Assembly: GCF_014066305.1 (NCBI RefSeq) | Contig: NW_023501073.1 | Coordinates: forward strand, 305,001-369,000 | Direction: 5' to 3' | From: Letharia columbiana | Taxonomy: Eukaryota > Ascomycota > Lecanoromycetes > Lecanorales > Parmeliaceae | Length of the DNA: 64,000 nt | In this document: piece by piece, positions 32,609-43,694 of the stretch | Layout: each line of letters starts with the position of its first letter | Numbering within the stretch: the first letter of the stretch is position 1 | Position numbers and translations under genes: made by a program | Notes under the pieces: generated by a model | The model's input: the letters and a program-made list of their open reading frames with translations, nothing else | What the model was told of the DNA's origin: nothing | Databases searched by the model: none

Positions 32609-34941
32609 TCAATCCTTGCCCGTATCCTCCTTCAAACTCACGATCCGATTCAACACCAATTTCCCAGCACTGCTCTCCTTATCCACGCAAAAGTAACCCA
32701 TCCGCATTCCCTGGAACCTGACCGTCTCCGGCCTCGCAGCCACTTTTACAGAGTGCCCACCATTCGCCTCGACACTGCCTGGCGTTGTGCTCGCATCACT
32801 TTTCGCATGTTCTTCATACATCTTAGCTTCATCAGCGATCTCCTTCTCGCCCGCCTCAGCCGGCCACGGCGCCCTCCTTCTAATTTCCTCAATCCCCATC
32901 TCAATCATCGCATTGGGGAAGATCTCCTCGGAATCCGGGTTGATGTCCATCAAAAAGCCCTCCGGATGCGCAGCCGGGTTATCGGATTTGAAAAGCGGAT
33001 TTATAACTCTAACTTCTGCTTTAATTGGACTGTCATGATCTGGGGGAGAAGCGACCCAGTGAATAAAACTTTTTGGTTTCTTTGGGGCGGAGCCATCGGC
33101 TGGTTTCTCGTAGGTGGCGTGGATAAGGGTTATCTCTCCGGTGGAGTGGTCTTTCTCGAAAGAGGTGGCTGTGATGGGGAAGGGAGCTTTCATCAAACCG
33201 ACGGTTTTGCCTGGAGCGAGGCGGAAGTAGTCCGGTGAGTCCACTTCACGGAAATCGCTGCGTTCAATGTAGACAGTTTTGGTAAATGGGATCGTATGCA
33301 CCCCCATAGCCGGGTCTTTCGAAAATGGCAAGTCGACCATCTCCAGATGATCGTCAGGCAAATTGTCAATAACCACCTTGACCGGATCAAGCACTAACAT
33401 CAGGCGTGGAACGGTCACTTCCAGATACCGGCGCACGGAAGTCTCGAAGCGTTTCACTTCGATATTTGTAACTGCTTTAGTGACGCCTAGCTCATTCACG
33501 AAAGAAAGAATCGCACCGGGAGGAACACCACGGCGCCGGAGGGCAGGGAGGGTGTAGAGGCGAGGGTCATCGCGGGCTCGAACGTGTCTCTTTTTGACCA
33601 GTTCGTGGATTTTTCGTTTGGAAAGAATGGTGCCACTGACTGATAGGCGACCGTATCTGGTGGATCGCATTAGTCTTTACCCATAAATGGCAGACAAGAA
33701 CTACACACTCTCTTTGCATTGGTCTGTAAACGTCCAACTCGTTATTGAGCCAATCGTACGACACCCTTGAAAGCTCGAATTCTGTTGTACACAGCGAATG
33801 CGTGATACCCTCGAAGCTGTCGCATAAACAATGCGTGAAATCATAAGTTGGGTAGATTTTCCACTTGTCGCCCGTACGATAATGTGGGCCGGCATATTGC
33901 ACCTCATCGCTTTCTGCTCCGTTGGCCCCAGTCTCTCTTGGATCATTTTCGCGTAATTCTTCTTCGTCCTCTTCATCTTCCTCGTCTTTCTTCTTCGCAG
34001 GAATGCGATATGCAAACACATCCCACATTTGCGGATTACCATCTTCGAGATTCTGCTTCATTCGTAGAGCCGCCTCGCCAGGCTTGTACTTGCCATCCCG
34101 CATTGCTCTGAACTCGTACATACTCTCGGAAGTCGGACGACTACGGTGCGAGCAAGCATAGCGAGGCTTCTCTCCTTTCTTTCCGCCGCGTTGATCAACG
34201 ATGTCGCTTTCTATAGTCCCTTCAGTATATACCTTGCCAAAGCAATTTGCTCGGAATCGACCCACTTGTGCAATGACAGACATATGCACCACCTTTCTCG
34301 ATCAGAGCTTCAGCTAGCGCATATAGTCGATCGAAATTATCACTGGAGTGCGTGGTTTTAACCGGCTTGAAGCCCAGCCATCTCACAGTGTCTTCAATCG
34401 AGTCGTCATATTCTTTCTTCTCGCCCGCAGGATTTGTATCATCGAAGCGTAAATAGCATTCACCACCATGGTACTTTGCGAAGCCGAAGTTGATTGCAAT
34501 TGCTTTGCTATGACCAATGTGGAGGAAGCCATTGGGCTCTGGGGGAACTAAGTAGGTAGGATTAATCAGCACCGACATGATAGACTTTCATGGGAGATCT
34601 TAGATAGACAACTGACAGCGCGTTATAACTTTGCTTATGCCCTCGGGTCCTACTGGCCTCTCTTGGTATACTTCGGAAAGGAACCCAACTTTGAACATGG
34701 ATTCAGGATCTTCGACCGAGGGCTTGGCTGCCGTTTCCTTCTTCCCCTTTGGAGGCGTAGGGCCTTTGGGTGGTTTGGGGGTCTTGGGAGCCTTTTCTTT
34801 TCTAGCCTTGGGAGGTTTGCCGTTGTCTGCTGGCGCTTTAGGATTTGTGTTGCTATTGTCGGGCTCTACTTGAGCGTCTGGAAGGTCCCTCGCAGTAATC
34901 GAAGCCCCATGTCGCTCAGGTAGAGCTATTTCGTTCTCCAT
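32609..34941 (-). CDS. GLN4: Glutaminyl-tRNA synthetase (about 718 aa)
   Basis: Four exons on the minus strand: 34941-34617, 34547-34266, 34210-33709 and 33656-32609; introns 52-69 nt, all phases agree. It charges tRNA-Gln with glutamine, using ATP, in the cytosol. [20 protein letters not shown] carries the class I HIGH motif (118-121), FDDTNP and [15 protein letters not shown] are GlnRS-specific, and TILSKRK (about 379-385) is the KMSKS-equivalent loop. The C-terminal exon contains the anticodon-binding beta-barrels ([20 protein letters not shown]). The N-terminal 100 residues are a Lys/Pro-rich linker ([16 protein letters not shown]) rather than the folded YqeY-like domain of yeast Gln4. 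The start is uncertain: ATG at 34941 or 34968, and the frame is open further up. Confidence 0.92.
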
Positions 34942-35366
34942 GTTATGCACTGGCGGACTGAGATTCATTTCTGGGCGGTTTGAGGTTCGGGAGAGTATTT
35001 GATGCCAGTCATTAAGAAGCATGACTCCATTGTCAATGGTCGCATGTAAACAAGCGCTAATGCCGAGGCTAAGCGCGGACCAATCGGGACCACGACTGTC
35101 GATGTACCGAAACTTCAAGGCCCTCGAGTCCTTTTCCTTGGCATACTGCTGCTTCTGAACTGTCAGAAGAAAGAGCTGAATGAATGATGGAGTAGTTTGT
35201 ACATTACATTGCTCAGAAATGCTACGATCTATGCATGCATTCCCACAAAGGGCTATGCCTTTAAAACGCCACTTTTCCCATTATGCCTCCCAGTTCCAAC
35301 AGCTCTCTGACATTCCATAACGCCAGAGCCTCCGGGTTTAGTAATACAAGTCCAAAGAGGCATTGT
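34942..35366. promoter_or_regulatory. Intergenic upstream of the glutaminyl-tRNA synthetase
   Basis: About 425 bp between the SAS4-domain stop and the synthetase start, both on the minus strand. The synthetase frame stays open through part of it (to about 35160), so the real start may lie here. No motif singled out. Confidence 0.4.
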
Positions 35367-36887
35367 TCAATCCTCATTACTTCGCCGTCTCTTAGCTCTC
35401 CTACTCCTCCTAACACCATCGATAGCTTCAGGTGACAGAATATCCTCTGGTAAACCAAAGTCCTGGTCGACCAGTTCAGGCAATGGCTGTCCGAAGGCGA
35501 ATCTCGCTCTCCCGCGTCGATGCTTCCCAATTGCCGCGTCTCGAAGGTACGGTTTGGAGTAGAAAGATGTGAACGGCTTCTGGAAAGGCGGCGTAGAGGG
35601 CGCTTTTGCACGGTGTGACCTCTTCCCGGATGGTGCTTTTGTAGCCGATGTAGGTTCTCTATGCAGTTGTATTGCAGCGGCTTCGGCACCGGGGTCATCG
35701 GGTGGATCATCATCGCTTTCGCCGTCCTCGTCAGACCCACCCTCCTCTTGATCTTCGTCTTCATCTAGCATCGATTCCTCCTTTTCCACTTTCCGCCGCT
35801 TCTCCTCCTCCTTCCATTCCCGAAACTTCTCAAGCAGTATTAGGACTTCCTTTATGAAATAGTCACGTTTGGGCTCATAGGCCTTCTTTTCACCATCCGT
35901 GATGCCACTGATACCCATGACTCGTAGCCAGTCGTGTCCTTTTAAGCCATCTAAGAGCCGCTCAAGCTGGACCTTTTCGTGCATTGCCCGTTCTTTCTCA
36001 ATGTTGCGAAGCTGCTTTTCCTGCCTTTCTGCTCGCCGGTGGGCCTTCAGGTACACGACATCACTCATTTGATCCCGAGTGGAATTTCGCTTGTCCATGG
36101 CTGAGAGATCAATCCTCGTAGCGTCGTTGAGGGTGGTGAAGGTCTCTTCCGATAATGTAAACGCTTGGGAACAGCCATTGAACATGGTAGTATTCCCTTT
36201 GGAAGTCATTGGAAGGATGGTATTGGCATTCTTGAAGGTTGAAGCGGATGGTGCAGCTTTTGCGGGGTCGTCTGTGATGTGAATGAGGGTCTCCGGAGTC
36301 AGGAACTCTAGCAGTATGTATCAGTAAGTGGCACCGTCCTATGCATCTGGATCAATGGATGTCCTACCGGGTTCCTTTGGCTCAATGCTCACCAACTCAT
36401 CGTAGTTGGGGAAGTACAATGCAAGCTCGCTCTTCGATCGCGAGCATCCATCATGCGACCTGAGACTTCTCCTGTCATTTTGGCTGGAGACGTATGTGGT
36501 ATTGACGGTAAGGGTAGCATTGTTGTTGAAGGATTGTGCATTTTGTATTGCGGTATTGGTGCCATTGATGGGTTGCGGAGGATCTGGCTTGCGCGACCTC
36601 CCCACCTGTGTCAGGGCATCTTGCGTTGCGGACCTGTCGCGAATTGGGAGTGACTTGGATGCATATGTTTTGGAGACATCTCTTGAACGTGTAGGATCTG
36701 GCAGTCCCAATCTCAGCCTCTTGACAGAAGTGTTGCTGTGACTGGCGAGTGATGAGTCGCGGGTGCGCTTTCCGCGTCGTGAATTGGCCAGCGGGTTTTG
36801 GTCGGCATGAGTCGGAGGTACTTCATTGAGGATTGTATTGTTGCGATTGGACGAGCGGAGGGAGGGCCTGGATGGAAGGGCGGCCAT
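35367..36887 (-). CDS. SAS4-domain ('something about silencing') protein (486 aa)
   Basis: Two exons on the minus strand: 36887-36368 and 36307-35367, with a 60-nt intron (GTAGGA...GCTAG). The SAS4 domain is the central block RQEKQLRNIEKERAMHEKVQ then RLLDGLKGHDWLRVMGISG and KRDYFIKEVLILLEKFREWK. The family is named for yeast Sas4, a subunit of the SAS histone-acetyltransferase complex, so a nuclear chromatin role is likely. The N-terminal 150 residues are disordered, Ser/Arg/Asn-rich; after the domain comes an acidic stretch (EDEDQEEGGSDEDGESDDD) and a basic C-terminal SRRAKRRRS signal. It is divergent to the P450 gene across about 1.1 kb. Confidence 0.85.
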
Positions 36888-37965
36888 GATGTTCGGAGGG
36901 ATAGAATCTCATTTTTCTGTTCTTAGTAGTCTATTTGTGCAATTTGAGGAAGATCAATCATCGCGACGATGAAATTTGAAGGGAGTCAAAAGTAGTTCGC
37001 GATCCCTTAAAGTTTGAGAATCGGCTTCAGAGAGACCCCACCGCAACAACGGCAGCGTCACTACTCCGCAAAGCCACAAATAATAATAGTGTGTCATGAT
37101 TTCCTTGATTCCGAGATGCGCTACAGGTGTTTGTAATCCGGAGGAAACATTTTAGAGCGTCGTTGAATGGCTAGGTACATGAGGAACGCATGTTTAAATA
37201 CTGCAGTCCAAGGCTCTTTGAATCCCCCACATTACCATCACCTGACGACTTTAATATTTTCCTTGTCGTCTCGGAGTCTCGAAGCCGTTACAGTCTATCA
37301 CTTGTGCAGCATTCTGCCCCCGCCATCTCACGCACCCCAAATATGATGACCTGAAGTCCCAGGGATCATCTCACGAGCTTACCAACGTCTGCTTCCGAGA
37401 GGAAGTATCGATCAGTCATTCACTATGCCCGAGATGTGTGGGACGTAATGAACTGGCCTTGAAAAACGGATTCGAGGTATACTAGGTACTCGAAAAACCG
37501 ATGTGCGCAAGCTGAGCTCTTCTCTGGCTTATTGGCTCCCGTCGCCGTTTCCTGCGGCGTGATTGAATGATAGCCCCAATATATTCTCTACGTCCTGCGG
37601 CTGAGAGGTGGATACAATTCTAGCTACGATGCATCGAGCGGATGCTTCGCGGCCCATAGACTACCTTATTATTGGGTTGGGAGGATCACTACGATCAAGT
37701 TCAATCTGTACTTTGTAAGGCATCTAGCCACAGAAGTCTTTGCTTTACACGTAGGTAAGGCGTCAGTGCTGACGGGAGCCTTCCCATTGGTGCCATCCTC
37801 GGAAGACCAACGAGAATCATCTCGGGTCTCCTCGGTCAAGCACGTATTCATCTATTCGTCTTCATTATAAAGACTGTCAACCCTTCACTCCTGTCTTATT
37901 TGATGTAATAGCCACATCCAATTCGGCACAGAGTCCTCAAAGTTCCAAGTCTTGTCCCTTCTATC
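36888..37965. promoter_or_regulatory. Divergent 1.1-kb intergenic region (SAS4-domain gene / P450)
   Basis: It holds both promoters. A CCAAT-like box lies near 37918 (CATCCAATT), about 50 bp before the P450 start. No gene seen inside. Confidence 0.4.
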
Positions 37966-39629
37966 ATGGCTTTCCTGTTCGGCGTTCCCTGGATGGTTCT
38001 TGTGGCCTCCATTGTTTCTGTACGACAGTCCCACTCATTCGCTGCCTTTCTCTTCTCTGTTGCTAACACGGTAGTTGAACTGTAGTACGCGATCTATCTT
38101 GCTAGCGTGGTGATCTACAACATCTTCTTTCACCCTCTCAGACATTTCCCTGGACAGATCTTCTGGACCTCGAGTCGTGTCCCATGGGCATGGAACACGT
38201 TCTTCGGACAGATGCCCTTTGCTGTCTCCAAACTCCATGCACGCTATGGCAATGTTGTCCGTATTGCCCCGGATGAATTGTCATTGATTGATCCTTCGGC
38301 ATGGAAGGACATTATGGCAGCCCACAAGGAAAGGCCACTCATGCAGAAAGATCGTTGGTACACCGTGAATCTCTCACTGAAACCTGCATGCTGACAGGGA
38401 GTTCAGCCGCCGCATTCACCAGAGCCGCCGTTGTGGAGAATATCCTTACCGTCAAGAGCGACGTCGAGCATAGTCGAATGCGACGAGTACTTACGCACGC
38501 CTTTTCTGAAAAGGCTATGAGAGAACAAGAGCCTCTCATCCAAGAATACGTCGATTTATTAATGAATTCATTGCACGAAACCGCAGAGGAAGGCCCACAG
38601 AACATGGTTTCCTGGTACAATTTCGTTGCTTTTGACATCATTGGTATGCAACAAGTCATCTCCAGTTGACACCAATTAATCTGAATAGGTGATCTCACCT
38701 TTGGCCAGTCTTTGAAATGCATCAGAAAGGGAAACAGCCAATGGATAACCTTTATGAACGTCATCTTCAAGACTGGCAGAAGAGTGTCAGTTTTCAGATA
38801 CTTTCCGCATTTGACTCCCATTATGATGCCCCTTATGCGACGATCGAAGATTTATAAGTCGAGCATGAGGAGCTTTGAAAACACCAGAGCTATGGTGTCA
38901 AAGAGAATGGCCACTAAAACAGACCGTAAAGATTTCATGTCCTATGCTTTTCGCGCGATGGAGAGGGGCGATCCTAGTATGATGATGTCGAAGGAGGAGA
39001 TGATGGTTACCTTCGAGGTGCTTATGGTTGCTGGAAGTGAGACTACGGCAACACTACTAAGCGGCGTGACCTTTCAACTCCTCAAAAATCCCGACGTCTT
39101 ACACAAGTTGGTGGCCGAAATCCGAAGCACATTCGCCCACAGTCATGAAATCACCATGGTCAGCGTAAACAATCTGAAGTACCAACTCGCAGTCCTAGAC
39201 GAGGCGCTCAGGATCATGCCACCCGTCGCGACTGCCTTGGTACGGCTCGTGCCATCTGGTGCGGGAGAGGTCGTGGGTGGCCACTTCGTGCCCGGGGGCA
39301 CGAGAGTTGGTATTCCACCATGGGCCGCTTCTCGATCTCCGCTCAATTTTCGAGATTCAGAGTCTTTCGTTCCGGAGCGCTGGCTGGGAGATGTTCGATA
39401 CGCAGGAGACCGACGGGAAGCTTCACAGCCGTTCAATATCGGGCCTCGCGGGTGCATCGGACGAAACCTTGCGTACGCCGAGATGCGCATCATACTCGCC
39501 CGAGTGCTTTTTGAGTTTGATCTGGAGCTCATGGAGTCGAGTAATTCGTGGTTGGAGGATCTCAAGAATTTCACCTTGTGGCAGAAGGATCCGTTGATGG
39601 TGCGATTGAGGCCTGTGGTCAGGGGTTAG
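37966..39629 (+). CDS. Cytochrome P450 monooxygenase (502 aa)
   Basis: Four exons: 37966-38019, 38086-38353, 38398-38643 and 38689-39629. The N-terminal segment (MAFLFGVPWMVLVASIVSV...ASVVIYNIFFHP) is a membrane anchor followed by HPLRHFPG, so it should sit in the endoplasmic reticulum. Helix I AGSETTATLLSG, helix K EALR, FVPERW and the haem loop FNIGPRGCIG with ligand Cys445 are all present, so the core is intact. It resembles the fungal CYP65-type secondary-metabolism group, but the substrate cannot be told. The second intron (GTTGGT...GACAG) would be only 44 nt; without it there is a stop at 38392, so either it is a real short intron or the gene is frameshifted. The next intron is 45 nt. 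Confidence 0.85.
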
Positions 39630-40181
39630 AGAGCTGGCGCATGTGCACCACTAATGTCCTGGAGAATACTATGAAGGCTAGGAGCGTGATGTACTGACGT
39701 AGGCGAGCATGGGAACGTTAGGCGAGCATGGGAACGTAAATAGGTAGTCAGCACGACCACTAGCGTCAGATTCAGCGTCTTCAAACCTATTATATTCCTG
39801 AGCATTTGTTTACCAGGGTTCAAGGTCGACGGGGCGAAAAACCTCAAGTAGGTGTAGCGCTTCACCGCGTTGTGGTGACGAGGCAGATCATAGCGAAATT
39901 CTCTGTGCGGAGTGCGGGTTCTTGCAGGATGTGGAAATGAGGAGATGGTGTACAACAGTATTGCCATGAGACGTCAGGCGTCTTTCGCATACCCTAGACC
40001 AAGATTACCAAATACGTTAAGGCGATTATATACAAAGACCGTGTCCATATAAATTCTAGGCTTCTGCCATGTACGCTTTCCTTCGATTGTTAGACTCGTT
40101 AGTCAGGCTTCTCCCATACATACCATCCTTTCATCATTAGGTGCATGGCACAGCCCAAACCGTCCACGTGAGAGCCTATGT
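39630..40181. other. Convergent 3' intergenic region
   Basis: About 550 bp between the P450 and PX-protein stops. A short near-perfect direct repeat (GGCGAGCATGGGAACGT) occurs at about 39702 and 39722. Nothing else seen. Confidence 0.45.
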
Positions 40182-40991
40182 TCAGCTAAAGATGAATTCC
40201 TTCGTCACGGGCGCACTCGATAAATCCGGATTGAGCAGGACACAGCTGCAGATCCATCAGTCATTGATCAGAGATAGCACATGAGGAAAACACATACTTC
40301 AAGAAGTATGCCAGCCCAGTCCTCCTTTTCTCCAGGAAGGAAGGGCGGAATTTATCTTCCAAATTGTCAGCACAATAGAAGGAACTGGAAATGAGGTTGG
40401 AGCTCACAGAAAAGGCTCTTCGGGGGCAACGGTGGCATGGCACCGCCAGAATTAGGGAAAGTCATCAAGAGCTTGCGTCGCAGATCATCGAACTCGGAAT
40501 ATCTGTTGATTTTAGCATACGAGACTCTTCAGGGAGTCAGATTGGCAGTGACCTTTTTCTAATTACGATGGACCCGCCCTTGGGAGCCGTTAGTATGACG
40601 AAAGGACTCATAAAGCATACGAGCTGAGAAAACAATAGGACGGCTTATGTGGCAGGGTAATCAGACTGACATCGAGCGTCTCAATCTTGCAATTCCAAAC
40701 CACAAAGTTCCCAACATTAGGCACGGTTCCGCTCACGAGTACGTAATCGTCAATAGTGACGCCCTCGGCCCACACGGCACCGCTCTGCTCGGAAGGTTCC
40801 TCGGTGTGGTCTTCCAAAGTGATGGGAGGCGGCTTGGTGTTCTTAACGGAAGAGTAGGATTCATAACGACGGTGAGACCAGTATGGCGGGACCAAGGACG
40901 GAGGTGATTCTGCCCCACTTATTTCCTCCCGGGGCTGGCCGTTGGAGCTGTCATGATTCTGTGCCGAAGGTCTGGAATGCGAGCTCTCCAT
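40182..40991 (-). CDS. YPT35: PX-domain protein, YPT35-like (187 aa)
   Basis: Five exons on the minus strand: 40991-40671, 40578-40553, 40502-40408, 40355-40298 and 40245-40182. Every phase agrees and the first intron has a perfect TACTAAC branch site. The PX fold binds phosphatidylinositol 3-phosphate; yeast Ypt35 is an endosomal and vacuolar adaptor for the Vps13 lipid-transfer protein. Visible landmarks are PPPITLEDHTEE and GVTIDDYVLVSG before the fold, GGSIVIRKR then YSEFDDLRRKLL (the basic lipid-binding Arg-Tyr segment across an exon junction), PPLPPKS (the PX proline loop) and the end FLEKRRTGLAYFLNCVLLNP. Its length is close to the usual for the family. Confidence 0.9.
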
Positions 40992-41626
40992 CCATCAGAT
41001 ATATAAATCGAATATCGATGTGACCTTCTAATATTTATGATTAATTTTGATATGCACGCAAGAACGCTCAAAAGTGGTGGCACGCCTTGACCTCGTATTT
41101 GACGACTGCAGGTGACCCCGAGCCATGCATTGGGTAAAGGTCCTTGCCAAATATAGCACACCAGACCAAGAACGGGTAGTTCCCGCGGCTAATTCGACGG
41201 CTCCTGCAAGCCAGATTCTCGGACTTTCGTCTATCGATAAGTAAATGGGTGCAAGTCGCAGGGTAGCTCCAGTCTCCACAATCGAAGGCAGGAAGCATCC
41301 ACTTATTTTCGGCCGCCCTTTTTTTTCTTCAACTCCTTCCCATATTCTTCATCTTTTTCTTCATCATCACTCGCTTATCATAAACACATTCACAGAGGCA
41401 GCATCATTCGTTTCATACTACACGTTCGCTGCACTTGTATTTACACTACTTTCACTTCTTGAACCGAGACGATAGTACAGAAAGAGGCTGGTGAGTGAGC
41501 CATCCATGCATCTCGGGCCCACTCTTGCGCAATCTCCCGCACTCAACGCTCAACAGCTGACAGTCACATATCCCAAACAGTCTGTCAGACAAGAGAAGTG
41601 ATCACATCGAAATCATCAAAGTCAAG
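40992..41626. promoter_or_regulatory. Divergent intergenic region with CT-rich tract
   Basis: About 635 bp between two divergent start codons. A polypyrimidine tract at about 41310-41365 is typical of ascomycete promoters and would serve the + strand gene. Confidence 0.45.
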
Positions 41627-42355
41627 ATGCTTTTCAACACATTCGTTACCGTTGCCATCACAGGCCTCGCCCAGCTTGCTGCCTCCCAGTCTATCGACCC
41701 CAGCACTGTAACCGACGCAACCAAAGGTAAGATCTTGCTCCGAGGGATGGTGTTAATCATAGTCTGATAATGTACAGACCAATGGTGTACTGACCAGAAG
41801 AGTGCCTGCCCACTCATTTGCTTGCAACTTCCAGGAACATCGGGCCAACCAAAGGCAAATACCTGCGATCCGGTGAGTTGTCCTGCGGTTGTCGTTGTCG
41901 TATACCCGTACTGATCAATGACACAGACCTCCTTAGCCTACTCTTGCATCTGCAGCAACGGCCAACAACCAAACTCGAGTCAATACTCCCAGACTATCCC
42001 CTACTACGAATGTACCCAATCAGCCACCGACTGTGTCAACAAATGTGAACAAACAGACACATCTTGCCAGAGTGCTTGCCGCTCAGACAACCCTTGCGGT
42101 GCGCAGCATCCCATACGGTTGAATACTTCCACAATCTCGACCATGGCGGCCACGACCACTTCTGGTGGAGGCGTGGCCAGCAGTGCAAGCAATTCCGCTA
42201 GCAACACATTCACTGGCTTTGGAGGGTCATCCACCGCGTCAAGCAAGAGTGTTGCTCCTGCCCGTATCCAGGGCCTTGCTCTCGGTCTTGGTGGCAAATA
42301 CGGTCTCCTTGTTGTCCTCGGTGGTATGATGGGCGGATTCATGTTTATGCTTTGA
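41627..42355 (+). CDS. DUF7707 cysteine-rich GPI-anchored surface protein (207 aa)
   Basis: Three exons: 41627-41726, 41778-41872 and 41927-42355. Residues 1-20 (MLFNTFVTVAITGLAQLAAS) are a signal peptide. The DUF7707 domain shows WCTDQKSACPLICLQ, NTCDPTSLAYSCICSNG, SQTIPYYECTQ and CQSACRSDNPCGA, with its regular disulphide-type cysteines. A Ser/Thr-rich stalk and a hydrophobic tail (LLVVLGGMMGGFMFML) ending at the stop point to a GPI anchor, so the product should sit on the plasma membrane or wall. Function is unknown. Confidence 0.88.
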
Positions 42356-43028
42356 TGGCCAAACGTCTCGAGCATTGAGAATTTCCGGGGATGTACACCT
42401 TGATTGGTACCATATCAACCCTCGGACACCCTCTTTTTACTAGAGACGGAGCATTTGCGACTTTCTCTGGCTCTTCGATTTGTGTTCATGAATATCATCT
42501 TCTAGCATAGCGTTGCGAAGCATCGGTCCTTACTGCATGGCGGATTCGGAATCCAGCACTTTCTTGAGTGTTTGGATAAAAGCATGGGAGGTGGTCTGGT
42601 CATCTGATAATGTTGTCTTCCAGATGTCAGACCTCTCTTTTCCTGTCCTTTCTGATAGCGCATTAGCGAGCGTCTTTTTAGCGGCATTAAAGGACTAATG
42701 AAAAAGCTTTGGTGGTTTGGACGTTCATTCAGCCTTGTTCCAGAATATGCAAATGAGATCTGTGACTGCTAACCTGACTGTTTGTTGGTTTTCCCAGTCT
42801 ATCACAGCATCCAACATGTAACAAGGAGTTGGCATACCATCTCCCTGCCATGCCTTAACGGCTACTCATCCTCTCTTCCCTCCAATTGTGTCACGGACGC
42901 AAGAATCTATCCTCATTCCTCGCCCGTCCGGAACCACTCACCCATCCAACGAGGAAAGCCTGCCTCTCCCCACATCATCTTCCCACCACCGCTCTCCCCA
43001 AATCTTCCGCTCCACCAGAACCATCCCC
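42356..43028. other. Intergenic, nothing recognised
   Basis: About 670 bp between converging genes (DUF7707 on +, CDC26 on -). Short frames on both strands without family motif. The C-rich end belongs to the 3' side of CDC26. Confidence 0.4.
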
Positions 43029-43268
43029 TCACCGCCCCACAATCCTCTCCTCCCTCCCCGTCCCCACCCCCGAAGCAGACCCCACCCCACTCCGCACCCG
43101 CGGCCGATCCCCCGGCAGCGGCTTCAGCTCATCGTTCGGATCCACCTTGCCGTCGCCGTCCGTCGGCTTCACGTTCTCCTGCCGGTTGTTGGTGGCGGCG
43201 CGGGCGTCGTCGTAGGCGGCGACGTCTTCGGTCGTGAGGGTTATGGTTGTGGGTTTGCGGCGGAGCAT
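43029..43268 (-). CDS. CDC26: Anaphase-promoting complex subunit CDC26 (79 aa)
   Basis: Single exon. The N terminus MLRRKPTTITLTTEDVAAYD is the diagnostic CDC26 segment, which inserts into the TPR superhelix of CDC16/APC6 and stabilises the anaphase-promoting ubiquitin ligase. The rest is a charged, disordered tail ending REERIVGR. Length fits fungal members (about 70-90 aa). The start is fixed by the conserved MLRR. The 3' tail of a LINE on the same strand starts about 118 bp upstream, so the promoter is either very short or lies partly in the RIP-degraded element. Confidence 0.82.
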   Translation of the reverse strand: MLRRKPTTITLTTEDVAAYDDARAATNNRQENVKPTDGDGKVDPNDELKPLPGDRPRVRSGVGSASGVGTGREERIVGR

Positions 43269-43487
43269 GGTGGGATCTGGGGGAAGGGGGGGGTTGGAGG
43301 GGAGGGTGGAGGGGTGAGGGGTGAGAGGTGAGAGAGGTGTTGGTACGAGTAGCGCGGCTTGGCAAGGTAAGAGGTAATAGGTAAGGTTGATTGATTGATT
43401 GATTGATTACATCATACTACCCTGAAGTCTTACCCTAGTGGCCGACTATACGAGTTACGTAATCTATCTGATCCTTTCGGCCAATTA

Positions 43488-43544
43488 AAAAAACCCAAAT
43501 TCAAAAAAAAAAAAAAAAAAAAAATATAATTTTAAATTTATAAA

Positions 43545-43585
<41 letters not shown>

Positions 43586-43614
43586 AAAAAATAATTTTAA
43601 TTTAAAAAATATTA

Positions 43615-43646
<32 letters not shown>

Positions 43647-43694
43647 TATAAAAAAATAATAAAAAAAAAAAAATAAAAAAAAAAAAAAAAAAAA
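43488..43694. repeat. A-rich low-complexity block inside LINE copy 3
   Basis: Nearly pure A with occasional T, replacing a stretch of about 180 bp that is normal in copy 2. A similar poly-A run interrupts copy 1 at 2718-2743. Likely a misassembled or collapsed segment, like the block at 3601-3839. Confidence 0.6.

Noticed and set aside
32492..33238. 248-codon plus frame opposite the glutaminyl-tRNA synthetase C terminus
   Set aside because: The minus strand encodes conserved synthetase sequence throughout; the plus frame has no family features.
42782..43365. Open frames of about 150 codons on the plus strand opposite CDC26
   Set aside because: Low-complexity Pro/Ser/His or Gly/Arg translations; the MLRRKPTTITLT segment on the minus strand is decisive.
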